Assembly: GCF_000210295.1 (NCBI RefSeq)
Contig: NC_026741.1
Coordinates: forward strand, 1,364,001-1,428,000
DNA length: 64,000 nt
Reading direction: 5' to 3'
Origin: Trypanosoma brucei gambiense DAL972
Lineage: Eukaryota > Euglenozoa > Kinetoplastea > Trypanosomatida > Trypanosomatidae
Positions 8,945-19,461 of this stretch are shown here, in pieces (position 1 is the first letter of the stretch; the number at the start of each line of letters is the position of its first letter). Position numbers and translations under genes: made by a program. A model generated the notes under the pieces. The model had not been told where the DNA came from. It saw only the letters and a program-made list of their open reading frames with translations, and searched no databases.

Positions 8945-11296
8945 ACTCGGCATGCATTTGGCTTATCTCTGTGATTGTCATTAATAACAGCCAATGAAGC
9001 AAGACGATCTGATGGGGCGGAGGCACTGGAAGGGTAGGAAAGCAAGAAATGTGTGAAGTGACGGAGGGACTCCTTCCACGCTATTTGTTTGATAAACCTA
9101 ATAGTTTCCGCTCAACCGCGTAAATTTGAATGGCGAGGACGCCCCAACCGTCCATACGTGCATACACAGGCAGTGGGAACCGTTTGTGGGCAGAAGGAAG
9201 CAAAGCGGCCACACCCCATTCGCAATCGCGCACATTCCACCAAATGTGGCCCACGCCGCCGTCATTCCCTTTTAGGTCTCACTCACTCACTGACGCAACG
9301 TTACCGGCGTTTCTGGTACTCTTCTTGCATTCTACTCTTTTCTTTTCGTCTCATCTCGGTAAATTTGCCGATAGAAAAGGAAAAGCCATGACGCATCAAA
9401 AAGAAAAAAAGGGGAGGTACCGATCATACGTGTGAAAGCGGTTTGGACACAATTGGGATCGCAGTATGTGCCATCCTTTTTGGAGAGAAGGGAACGAAGG
9501 GTGACTGCCCTAAAGGGTTTCCAATGGCCATACGCCGTTTGCTTTCTGCTCCGTGAATGAATCCGCGGGCTCAACACACTGACATTGGGACGGATGGAAG
9601 CCCGCTAACCCTCATGGATAGGGGGTTATGGAGCTGGTAAATATCTGTGAGTAAGCGGCAAACACGCAAGGGATATAAGTAAAAGTGTATATATATATAT
9701 GTATTAAAAAGTAGCCAATGTGTTTCGAGATCCGGAGTCAAGGGAAGTGCAATCGCCAAGTCAACGTCGCCCGAATCTTCCCCTCCCTAAAAAAAAAAAG
9801 CAACAACAACATAAGTGCTTGTAGGCGCTCCCTTTGGTTTCTGCGCCGCGCTGGTACTGCTGTGGGTTTCCTCGCTCATTTCCCTTTCTTGGGTCATTTC
9901 CTGTCATGCTTTCGTTCTCGGAACTCTTCTTCTCTATTTTTGGTGTGTCGCTCTCAAAGTTGCCCCCCACCAAACGCACACACATGTACCCTCGTAAACG
10001 CAAAAGAGCATCGCCACCTTTAGTTTCCTTCGCCCATTTCCCTTTTCGGGATACATCTCTAAAACAAGCGGGCAGACGGCAGTTCCATAACGGCTGCGCG
10101 CACGCAAAATAAATGCGACTCCACCCGGTGCCTCGTTAAGTAGTAGTCCACTCCAAACCGTAATGCCTGTTTGTTGTTAAGGGTGTCAGCGTGTTTAGGA
10201 TGTGGAAAAGTGTTAAATGTCACGTGGGGCGACTGAATGGGGGATCAGAAGAATTGCAATAGAGGGAGGGGAGGGAATATGGTAGTGATTCAATGTCCTT
10301 TGTCCAGGGGAGGGGAAGTTGATGTTGTTAAATTATCTTAACTTGATCGAAGTGCGGGCCTCCTCGGCGGAGGAATCGTTACTGGTTGTTGTTTCGGGTA
10401 GTGATGCATTTCCTCAACGAGTTTTTTTTTTTGTCAAAGTCCCTGAAGTGTGACGACCCTTCGTCGCTCCCCGTCCTCTGCAAGATTCCTCTTCCTTATT
10501 TCTGCTTGTCCTGCGTCTGCCAGCCGCACTTCGGTTGCCTTACAGCCCCGCAAACCACACACTCATTTCTTTTGTTTCGTCCCTGGGCGTGCTTCCATTG
10601 TCGCCTTCACTGATAAGGTGCATCGCACGTGAAGGGTTATTGTTTTTGTCTAGTTGAGCGTTCCCTTTCCCATGCAGATACCAAAACCCGGCGCAAAACT
10701 GCTGTTTGTTGCCGTTGGGCTGCCGTCGCAACAGCCCTTTCCACGACACCGAGGTTCGCGAAGCGGGCCCCGTGCCGGGGCAAATTTCCCCATGCCCAAA
10801 TCAGCAAAAAACATGTTCCTGTTGTGTTCGTTGTTTCCAGGCGCGGTGCACTATTTTGTGTGGTATTTCACTCTGTTGTTACCCATGTTAGTCTCTCTCT
10901 CCGTCACCGACTTTGGCTCCGAAAGGACATTGGTGCTAGCGCGCGGAACCTTTTCCGTTGGGTCGTGCTTTTTTTAGTCGCCAGCAACCCGCAGCGCTAT
11001 TTCCAAAATGAGGAAAAGGCTCCTGAATTTCCGCCCCTCCACTTGCGGCAACTGTGCCGACAGGTGAAGATGTCACACTTTCCCCTCAGGGCCCGCGGCG
11101 CATCCGTAACCGTGCCCCTCACTGGTCGCAGTAACTTTGACCCCTCGAGATCAAATGTTGACCGCATTGCTCTTTCCCTGAGCCGCCGAAGAGAACCGAC
11201 TCGTTGGAGGGCTGGACAAACGAAGCGGACGAGCGGACGCATGCTTTTCGGCTACTAAAGTTCATTTAGAAATATATAACGGCATGAGGCTCTCAC
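8945..11296. other. Convergent strand-switch region, left part
   Basis: Last rightward gene to the tRNA gene. No ATG-started frame with protein-like character; the longest frame (10629-11258) opens at GTG and is Arg/Ser/Phe-rich. A (TA)n tract lies near 9688-9699. Transcription from the left polycistron should terminate in this region. Confidence 0.55.
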
Positions 11297-11368
11297 GTCC
11301 GTGTGGCTCAATGGAAGAGCATCTGACTACGGATCAGAGGGTTGCAGGTTCGAATCCTGTCACGGATG
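11297..11368 (+). tRNA. tRNA-Arg (anticodon ACG)
   Basis: 72 nt cloverleaf. The acceptor stem pairs GTCCGTG with CACGGAT (G1-U72 wobble, other six pairs Watson-Crick). The D arm GCTC...GAGC encloses AATGGAA. The anticodon stem TCTGA/TCAGA encloses CTACGGA, giving anticodon ACG (Arg, CGU). The T arm is CAGG-TTCGAAT-CCTG with its outer pair. An internal A box lies at about 11304-11314 and the B box (GGTTCGAATCC) at 11347-11357. A TTTT at 11370-11373 can serve as Pol III terminator. No intron and no encoded CCA. It sits between convergent Pol II units, a common place for tRNA genes in T. brucei, where they may help bound the transcription units. Confidence 0.96.
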
Positions 11369-11369
11369 C

Positions 11370-11373
11370 TTTT
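11370..11373 (+). terminator. Pol III terminator of tRNA-Arg
   Basis: A run of four T on the sense strand begins two bases after the tRNA 3' end. This is the minimal Pol III termination signal. Confidence 0.6.
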
Positions 11374-11725
11374 CCCTCTTCAGGCGTCGCAACCTCAAAC
11401 ACGCGCGAGCCTCCGTCTACTTTCCAGTAAATTTAACTTTTGCGAGCTCTTGGGTCCAATGGAGACACCGGTGCCCTTTTGATTTGAACCTTGGTTTTAA
11501 TGAAACGTGTTTACAGCTTCTGGTACAAAAAGACGTGCGGGTCATGCCTTTCCCTCAGCCTCATCATTTTCGCGATGCTTTAAGGAGGAGCAAAAGAGGG
11601 AGACGGACGCCATTAAGGAGCGGTGTCCCCGGTGCCTGGTGACTCGTGGTGGGAAGTGAAGAAGGGACTAATTAAACCTTCTTCTGGAAAATGGTGACTC
11701 CCGCATCGGCTGTTTATTAACCCCT

Positions 11726-11770
11726 GTTTCGCATCCTCACATACGCCCCTCGGCTTCGAGGATGCGAAAC
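11726..11770. repeat. Perfect 13-bp inverted repeat (hairpin)
   Basis: GTTTCGCATCCTC at 11726-11738 and its exact reverse complement GAGGATGCGAAAC at 11758-11770 flank a 19-base loop. In RNA the stem can extend by a G-U and a C-G pair. It lies about 360 bases downstream of the tRNA-Arg gene in the convergent strand-switch region. Confidence 0.8.
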
Positions 11771-14700
11771 GGAGTTGCAGCCAGATCATTATGGCGCTTA
11801 TTATCCTCCACACTCTACGGGGAGTCGACCCTCAGGAGAGGTTCCTTCACAAAATTCGATGAAAAAGCTGTACAAAAAAGGGAAGGAGGCGCTCCCGGGC
11901 GCGCCTTCAGAGTGATGAGGAAGAGCAAAGGGTTACCCAAACCCCCTTAATGTTTGCATTCTTACCATACGATGCGAACTGTTATTCTTTGCAACTAAAT
12001 AACCCTAAAAGTTTTATTGGTAGCGAGCGGCAAACGTCCTTTTTAAAATATGATGCTTGATATACGCTGCTTGACTGTGTTTCGCCGGCCCTTTAGGATT
12101 GTGGTTTCGAGGAGGCACGAGTCCCCAATGCCGCCACTGAGCCGGTTACAAAAATATTTGAGGGATTGGAGAAATACATCCAAAAAGGAAAAGGCGTCAC
12201 CAACGCTGTGCCTTTGAAACGGGCCGAGGCGCGGATACTTTTCCGTGTCCCCGACTCCCTTGGGTTTGTCTCAGTATCAGCAGCTGAACGCCGAAAGTTT
12301 GGGATTTATCCCTCAGGACTGGAAGCTGCCCACGGCAATAAAGGCGTGGTGGTAGACAGGCGTTACGTGCAAACGGGCTGGAGCACACTCAATTCAGCGA
12401 GACATGCAGTGCGGTTTCCTATTCCATTCGAAAGAAAAAAATATATACTTCCACACATGCAGCGGAACCCTTCATCAACTCTTACCTGGCGCACTTTCTG
12501 TCGTTCCGGAGCCGCGGGTTTTCCATCACTAACATTCCCATCACATAATCCCAACCTTTCAATTGGGATGAAATATTGCTGTCATTTTCAATCATAAATA
12601 AGTTATCTTCCATTAACGCTCGACTAATGTTGCTAATGACCTTCCCTACCAGCAGTATGAAAACAAGCGATGTGACACATTTGTAACAGGGAATTACGAC
12701 AGGACCATCGCGTTTGCACTTGGATGAACGTTCAACTCCCCTATTCCATCCTCACCACACACACATCCTCACCACGGCAGCAGTGGTATTTGGAAAAAAA
12801 AAAAGCACATGCAAAGTGGTACCTCCGCAAAAAAAAAATAATAATAAGAAAAACAAGTGAGGAAGGAGCGGAGGGAAAAGAGAGCAAGGAAAAGATATAA
12901 GTTAATCCAACCACATTCTCTTCACACACCCTATTTTTTTCCTTCGTTAAGTCGACCTCATCTTTACTTCAATTTCTAAGGCAAGGGAACAAATAACTTA
13001 CTTGGAGGCGTCTGCACCTCCCGTCATGTGTACCGGTACCACAGCGGTTTAACAAAAAAAAAAACAAAATTAAGTAAAGTCTCCACGGGTGAATGGCGAT
13101 CTGAGTCTTTCACCTTATACATGGCGGAGGCTAATCTGGCGCCCGCCCGTCAATATAAAAAAGGGATGCGTACGCACATATACACCACATACATACATAT
13201 ACATAAATATACATAAAGTAAGCACGTAAGTGTAGAAATTTACATATATTTTAATTATATATGATGCCCAACGACGACGATAAAGGCGGCTACACCGACC
13301 GCCATAACACACACGCACACGCACACACAATAATAACAATAAAGACGGATAGAAACATGGAATGAAGCGCAGTAAAACAGTCGCACCTCGCGCGTACAAT
13401 ACGGGCGAACAAATATAAACAGCGGGAACATTCCTGAAGATGCTTAAAAGGGGTTGAATTGGTGCAACGAGTTTTTCATCAAGCAGCGATAAGAAAGTTT
13501 TTTTTTTTGCTTGAATGCAATGAAAAAAATTTATGGACGTGTGCTTGAAACAACATAGGAGAATAATTTGCACAAATCTCAGGAGGTTACGGTGTGTGTG
13601 TGTGTGGGGGGGGGAATTTGTATTCGACTATGAATCTTAAAAAAAGGGGGGACTATGAAGTGGTTAAACGATTAAAAAAAAATAAATTCGAATGCCGGGG
13701 CTCATTTGCAACATGGTACCAGAATTAACTGTTACCAACTCATCAGTGTCGTGCAGGCTTTTACAAATTCGATATTTCCCATTACTTTTGTTTTTTTTTA
13801 TTTCTTCAATTTCCCTGTTTCACCCTTTGTTTGATCCGACCACCAGATTATCATTTGTTTTGTTAAGCACGATGAAGCACAACGCTAATAGTAGAAAGAA
13901 GGAAAAAAAAAAAGAACGATACAATAAATAAAGGTAGATGCGAATAAACACATGCGGAGTGCATGCTAAAAAAAAAAAGGAAAAGAGGGAAGGATATGTG
14001 GTCACGGAGGTTCTGATGTAAAAGAAGCGGATGCCACCACCATCAGGTCTCACACGCCTCACCCCAACCGGTTGCTGCTCTCGCAATATTCCCTTGAAGG
14101 AACACAACCGGTAGATGTAATATAAATCGCCATGGACTGCTGCGCGCATGTCGCTATGATCCTTTTTAGTGACGGCTTTCAATTCCCCGTAGCGGCTGTG
14201 TTGAAGGAGGAATAATATCGCCGGTATGCCGCGTCTGGCTCGCCGTTGGGTAAACCGCGGCTGCTTAAAGTCGGTTATTGCAATTCCCGCCGCGTTGGGT
14301 AACTGACAGCGTCCAGTACAAGTGGTGAGGTTCCATCTTAATGTCAGCCCCCGTGCGCATACCAGCGGTGTTGCTTACATAAAATAGATGTCACGTGACT
14401 TTTGGAGTTTAGCGGAGGCAGTGACGGTTCTTCGGTTTTACGACTCTCACTCTCATTTCGTGATTCGTCAATGGTCGCTATGGGTAACGAGTGCAGGAAC
14501 TTTGGGAAGAAAATTTCTGTTACCGTTGTCGTTGTAATAATAGTGGTGGTGCATTTTTTTCTCCTACGGGGTTTCTGTGCGTTCTCAGGGTAAACAGTGG
14601 AAATACTGCACTGATTGAGCGACCCCCGAGACGCCTTATTAAGTTCAGTGGAGCTTAATTTACATCCCACGCGGCGGTCCCGCGCTTCAGATGTGTGCGG

Positions 14701-15684
14701 AAAGTTAACAAAGAACTCAGGTATTTCCACATCGACCGCGTTGGTATGTGGAACGCTAAGTTTGTGGCGCCGCTGCTCTGAATCTTGGCAGTGAGACGGA
14801 AGCGCTGATGGCAGTGACGGGCACACCATGCCACCGTTATCCAGTGGCTTTTTCATTATCACCTTGCTTTTTCTCAAGTCCCCCCCGCTGCCACTTTCCC
14901 CTCAGCTTCAGCCACTGAACCTCACCTTAAGGCGCTTTCCAATTGTTTGCTTTGTGAAAGTGATGCGTTCGGCACCTTCCTAGAAACAGTGTTACCACCA
15001 CTAGTTTTTTTTCCCGCCCGATATGTTGCTTCAATACCCCACCTGGAACCACGCTGATCCCTACCTGATGCGCTCCTGTTACCCAAAGAACGTACCCGAC
15101 TTACAATTGAAGGGATGGAGAATGATAGTGACAATAATAACAGTGATATCGCTTTAACATAACATTTCCGAAAGTTCCACACACTTTAAAGGAGGTGAGA
15201 GCGCTTCATGGTACTGGTGCAATATATATTTGCAGGAAGGAAAGCGTTTGACGGTGAAAAAGGGACAAAAACGCACTGTTTACTAACGAACGCCCGGAAA
15301 AAAAATGGTGAAGTGAATACCCCAGAAGAAAAATACGATATAGTCGCCTAAAGATATAGTGGCCTCAAGCCGTTAGGATGTATCGTCACCGTGTGACTGA
15401 AGGTTAAGCAAAACCCCACACTTGTGCTCGGTCACATACAGAAACAAGCATACCACCGTGCGGTTACCCGATCCAGCCGCACCTGGAGTAAAATCAATGG
15501 CACGGAGGGTAAAAAAAAAAATGGCGACATAAACAAGAAACGCACAAATGCGAAGCAAAACGACAGCAACAACAACACCGTCAAAAATACCAAAAGGGAA
15601 CGGAGTTGATGGAAGGATAAAGAAGCAGAAGGTGAGGGGCTTCGAGATTGGACAATTTTTGTCCATCACTAGGGCCCCTACAGC

Positions 15685-15734
15685 ACTGACCACTATATGA
15701 AACTAATTCTGGTCAGTAGCAGAGGCTATAGTGG
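15685..15734. repeat. Interlocked short inverted repeats
   Basis: ACTGACC (15685-15691) pairs with GGTCAGT (15711-15717). Overlapping it, CCACTATA (15690-15697) pairs with TATAGTGG (15727-15734). The two stems share bases 15690-15691 and cross, so they would form alternative or pseudoknot-like structures. Confidence 0.5.
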
Positions 15735-16418
15735 CAAGAGGACTTAACACCAGCAGATGGCACTATGTATCCGAGTTTATACACGTGTGTGTCAAATCGG
15801 TGTCGTTATCAAATTACTTCTCTAGACTTTACCACACTTGCAGGCAGCATCGCGTCACGATCGGTGCCTGCTGGCCGATTGCACCCCCCTTCTTCACTGT
15901 GTGCGGTCAAGAGGGAAGGTATTAGGAACAAATTGATGACTAAACTTTCACCTCTACCGTCATCGCCATTGTGTTGGTTGGAACTTTTTTAACCTTTCTA
16001 TCACTACCGGCACGCCGGCGCCCTCTACCTCTCTTTGGGTTCTCATCTATCCGAATGTGTGGCTGCCGCCGGAAAGTAAAGCGGCAGCACATCAGAGCTG
16101 TTGAGGATCACGGGCATTAAATCCCCACGACGGAACGCAAAAGGCACCTAAACGTCCCTTGCGCCGATGAAATGACTTACGCAACACACCCAAAAAGATC
16201 GCGAACGCGCCTGAGTCCAGTACATTGGGTACTGAAAATGTGCGACGCCCACAACTATATCACGGAGATGCCCCTACGACAGCATCCCGACTCCCTTGCA
16301 GAGAACGAGCAATGACATTCACCATAAATTTGAACTCAAAAAAATCAATTGGACTCTCCAATGTCTCGCAGTTAAAGTCCGCCAGAGCACTCATATGGAC
16401 GCGAGAGACCCTCCCTTC

Positions 16419-16835
16419 TCACTGTGGTTGCTCATGCCTTGGGGAAGGTGTGAGATCCCCTGGCGGCGGCGAGGGGGAAATTGTAGTTGTTGTTGTGGGA
16501 GACATCCATGTGGCCGTCTTCTTAGAGGCTAATAAACGAGAGCAACTTTCTCTCCTTGGTGGTGGAACGTCCATGAGTTCTTCGCACGCGGGGACAGGGC
16601 TGAATGGTGTGTGTGGAGTTAATTCCGTTGGGGTATAAGACGGTAAGCACACGGAAGGCATGTCCAAGTCAACGGCTTCAACACGCGGCTGACGCCTTAT
16701 CACGCGAGAGGGAGCAACTGCACAGGGGCTCGGCACTGCCTCCTGCGCTGTTGTCATGTGGCTGTGCTCCAGAACTTTGTCGTCTTGCATTGTACTTGAA
16801 GGCAGTGACGTGGTGACGCCCACGACCACAACCAT
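16419..16835 (-). CDS. Possible small Ser/Thr/Pro-rich protein
   Basis: 138 aa from the ATG at 16835. The frame is open to a GTG at 17105, but a pyrimidine tract followed by GCACGCAG lies directly upstream of this ATG (AG at 16837-16838), so a trans-spliced mRNA would begin here. The protein starts MVVVVGVTTS and then becomes rich in Pro, Thr, Ser and His (TTTTTISPSPPPGDL), which looks disordered. No domain is recognised. It would be the last gene of the leftward polycistron. The good acceptor supports it; the biased composition and lack of homology argue against it. Confidence 0.4.
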   Translation of the reverse strand: MVVVVGVTTSLPSSTMQDDKVLEHSHMTTAQEAVPSPCAVAPSRVIRRQPRVEAVDLDMPSVCLPSYTPTELTPHTPFSPVPACEELMDVPPPRRESCSRLLASKKTATWMSPTTTTTISPSPPPGDLTPSPRHEQPQ

Positions 16836-16836
16836 C

Positions 16837-16890
16837 CTGCGTGCAGAGCGAGGCATTGCGTGAGCAAGGAAAGGAAGAAAAGTAAACGCA
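16837..16890 (-). promoter_or_regulatory. Trans-splice acceptor upstream of 138-aa ORF
   Basis: On the minus strand a tract reading TTTACTTTTCTTCCTTTCC leads to ...CTCTGCACGCAG, one base before an ATG. Confidence 0.5.
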
Positions 16891-17272
16891 AGTAAGTGCC
16901 GAGGCACGACCCACAAAATTTTGTTGAGGAAACAAATTTCCCACATCCCATCTGGTGTATATCCAAAAGCGACCAAGCACGAAAGTAGTTTTGCCCTTGC
17001 TGGCAGTCTAGTGCTCAAGAAAAGGCGAATAACCGAATATTTCCCATTAGTTGCCGTCCTTAGTTGTGGTCGCAACCAAAGCCGAGGTACAAGTGGTTGC
17101 GCCACTTCCCGTCGTGTGATTGGACCATACGGAACATAAAACCCTTATATTGTAATACAAAACGGATTACACGAGTACACTTACATTCATACAATGGCTT
17201 CTGTTGTGTGTCTCCCTCCCCCACCTTTTCACACAACGGAAGTCTCTACCGTACAAACAAAATCGCCACAAC
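16839..17272 (-). other. Intergenic region
   Basis: Between the unknown 458-aa gene and the small ORF. It holds the 3' UTR of the former; nothing else is evident. Confidence 0.45.
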
Positions 17273-18649
17273 TCAGGCACTCGGCGCCAACAGGTAATCG
17301 AACACCTCTTTTGGTCCAAGCATGACGCTACGAAGGAAACCACGTGAAACAAACGGGGTGTCATTCCTATCATAGTTTCCACCTTGTCCGCGATATCCTT
17401 TGCCACGTCGCTGTGATGTGGCACCGTTACCGCTACCTGCTTGAGGTAGGAAACGCTGCGCATAGGAACACACGATGTACGTGGCGGTTCCGAACATAAC
17501 AACACGAACAACTAACCGACCAATTGCATGGTACTGCAACTGCAGTTGATGGTTAATGCGCTTCTTTATAGCGCTTGGTCTCCAGTCCCATATGCTCGGT
17601 GGAACGTAGGCGTCAGAGTGTGCATTTGCTCGACTATCTTTCGACTCCTCCTCTTCCTCTCGTCGTCGGCGGATTTCCTCGCCCTCAACCTCAACTGCCC
17701 GCATTCCATCACCAAGAATAACTCCAAGCGAGCGAAATTGATCTCTACTTAGTGCACAGTAGTTTATATCAAGACTATCATAAATACCGACGTACTCCAA
17801 AATTTGACGCTGCAATAGTTCTATACCAAAAAGAAATTGTGCCTCCGTGATGGGAATTAACTCCCCAGGTTCTTTTCCCACGTGGACTGCAAAACACTGC
17901 TCCACGTATTTTTTCCCCCAGAACCCATCCTTTTTCGCTATGTCTGCGTACCGCTGAACGGCCCACAAGCTATAGTCCCGGTATCGCACAAGATAATACT
18001 CCTCCTCGTTAATGGAGCATAACCCCATACGCAACTGCTCCTTGAAAGTTTTGGAGGGTACGTTACCCTTGAACCCTGTTGGTCCCCGTGGCATTCTAAC
18101 ATTACTTTTGAAGCTATCCGCATCCGCACCGGTTCCGCCCTTGGGAGCATCTCCGTGCAAATACGCACTACCGCCGTCAAATAGGTTGCGTTCCATCTGC
18201 AAAAGCGCCGCCGACGCTTTGGAAAGTCTGAATACATCATGCGAGATGTCAATGTTATCACCCGTGCAGGTGGAAAAGTTACACTGCAGTTCGGCCAGTG
18301 GCCGACTGTGCACGAGAACGTACGTACGGTTGGCCGCGGTTCGTTTCTGTATCGCTTCCAGAAGACCAACCTCATTCCGAGTGGCGTCAGGAACCCAAAA
18401 CGTCTCGGAAATGTCTTGTGGGCGGACCAGCGAAGTGAGCGCGAATACGCTTCCCCCACCCTCTGCCGCAATGGATGACGTCGATGCTGTTGGGGTTGCT
18501 GTGAAAACGCGTGGATCCCTCTGTCGGACGATAATGGGGCGTCCAATGGAAGACGGCGTGAAAGAGTGCGGCTGTGACTGTTGCACAATTGCTTGCCCCT
18601 CTGAGTGCACCACAACGGAGTGTTGCGACCACTGTGGTGAGAGGGACAT
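17273..18649 (-). CDS. Unknown protein with one membrane segment (458 aa)
   Basis: The frame is open to a TTG at 18673; the first ATG is at 18649. The N-terminal ~110 residues are Ser/Thr/Gln-rich and probably disordered. A folded middle follows (residues ~110-330, for example YVLVHSRPLAELQCNF, YLVRYRDYSLWAVQRYADIAKKDGFWGKKYVEQC, FGIELLQRQILEYVGIYDSLDINYCALSRDQFRSLGVILGDG). Next is a charged Glu/Arg stretch (REEEEE), then a hydrophobic segment of about 20 residues (LVVRVVMFGTATYIVCSYA) and a Gly/Arg-rich tail ending in an amphipathic helix. The layout suggests a tail-anchored or single-pass protein of an organelle membrane. No known domain is recognised. Codon use looks coding throughout. Confidence 0.8.
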   Translation of the reverse strand: MSLSPQWSQHSVVVHSEGQAIVQQSQPHSFTPSSIGRPIIVRQRDPRVFTATPTASTSSIAAEGGGSVFALTSLVRPQDISETFWVPDATRNEVGLLEAIQKRTAANRTYVLVHSRPLAELQCNFSTCTGDNIDISHDVFRLSKASAALLQMERNLFDGGSAYLHGDAPKGGTGADADSFKSNVRMPRGPTGFKGNVPSKTFKEQLRMGLCSINEEEYYLVRYRDYSLWAVQRYADIAKKDGFWGKKYVEQCFAVHVGKEPGELIPITEAQFLFGIELLQRQILEYVGIYDSLDINYCALSRDQFRSLGVILGDGMRAVEVEGEEIRRRREEEEESKDSRANAHSDAYVPPSIWDWRPSAIKKRINHQLQLQYHAIGRLVVRVVMFGTATYIVCSYAQRFLPQAGSGNGATSQRRGKGYRGQGGNYDRNDTPFVSRGFLRSVMLGPKEVFDYLLAPSA

Positions 18650-19167
18650 GTCAGCGTTGCGGTAAGCAAACAACGAAGACGGGGGAAATACTAAGTTGCC
18701 GAAGGTGCGGCTGCTGCTATAGGAAGCACAAGAGCCGTTGATCTACTTTTTCCTACCCTTGCTTGTCACTATGGATCCTTTGGGTAGCACGAAGCAATCA
18801 GTATTTTCGCCTTCCCCACCTTCCTTTCCAGGATGAATATTTGGAGAGGGCACGGCAGAAATCGGAAGGGGTGATAGAACAGAGAAGAGATGAGTGGCAG
18901 CAGCGAAGGGGGAAGTATGCAAATGGGGGAGGTCCGCTCGATCGAGATAAGAAAAACGGACAAAAGCTTTTCCACCTCGCATCAACTGCTTTACGCAGCA
19001 AAAGGAACAAGCGTACACCCACACGCACGAAGACGAAAGGCCAAAGGGGTTGCCCCCTCCCCACGATAAACAGTGGAAATACGCTGGACGCACCGGGAGC
19101 ATACGTGCCTGTTTGGCCGGCTCCTTTCCTTCATAGCATTTATTTTGTATCTTGATTATGCATCGGC
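18650..19167 (-). other. Intergenic region
   Basis: 3' UTR of UFM1 and 5' UTR of the 458-aa gene. Overlapping frames on both strands are low in complexity and are not called. Confidence 0.5.
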
Positions 19168-19461
19168 TTAAACCCTGCCCACACGGTCGCGTGGAATTAG
19201 GCGTATCTCCTGGCCATATTTCATAAAGACATTTCCCGCTGTCTGTGCAGGGTTGATGCCCGTACCGTCCTTCGTTGTGGCTGCCATGGAATCCACTGAC
19301 GCAATGCCGAACTCCTCGGCAGCAAACCGTAGTGCTGCTGTCAGAGGTGCCTCTTCCGCAATGCTTATGACGCGGAAGGGTTGGCTCCGCTCCGAAGTGA
19401 GGATAATACGGAAGGTCACTTTACCGCCAGAGCGCGCAGGGGCTTCTTCATTTTGAGACAT
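19168..19461 (-). CDS. UFM1: Ubiquitin-fold modifier 1
   Basis: 97 aa, close to the usual UFM1 length (85 in human) plus a 13-residue N-terminal extension. Clear family signatures are [41 protein letters not shown] and [11 protein letters not shown]. The precursor ends VG-RV: in the family a UfSP protease removes the last two residues to expose the single conserved Gly (here Gly95), which UBA5 activates for transfer through UFC1 and UFL1 to targets such as ribosomal proteins at the ER. The human precursor ends VG plus two different residues, so processing is expected to be the same. ATG at 19461. A splice acceptor candidate (AAGTTAG after a pyrimidine tract, about 19590-19635 on the minus strand) gives a 5' UTR of ~130 nt. 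Neighbours do not relate to ufmylation. Confidence 0.95.
   Translation of the reverse strand: MSQNEEAPARSGGKVTFRIILTSERSQPFRVISIAEEAPLTAALRFAAEEFGIASVDSMAATTKDGTGINPAQTAGNVFMKYGQEIRLIPRDRVGRV

Larger units (their letters stand above)
11369..16418. other. Convergent strand-switch region, right part
   Basis: About 5 kb without a supported protein gene. Contents include a 13-bp perfect inverted repeat (11726-11770), A-rich sequence (12790-13080), a TA/CA-rich stretch (13170-13330), homopolymer A and G runs (13500-13680, 13605-13614), and overlapping short inverted repeats at 15685-15734. Frames at 12166-12597 (TTG start) and 14344-14856 (minus) are not protein-like enough to call. The RNA of both polycistrons probably ends here. 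Confidence 0.55.

Noticed and set aside
10629..11258. 209-residue plus frame before the tRNA gene
   Set aside because: Opens at GTG, has biased Arg/Ser/Phe composition, no acceptor and no recognisable domain, and lies in the convergent non-coding region.
12166..12597. 143-residue plus frame
   Set aside because: Opens at TTG and has no ATG near its start. It reads somewhat protein-like (possible decayed gene), but nothing is recognisable.
14344..14856. 170-residue minus frame
   Set aside because: Has an ATG at 14856, but the Thr-repeat stretch and lack of a clear acceptor or domain make it most likely chance.
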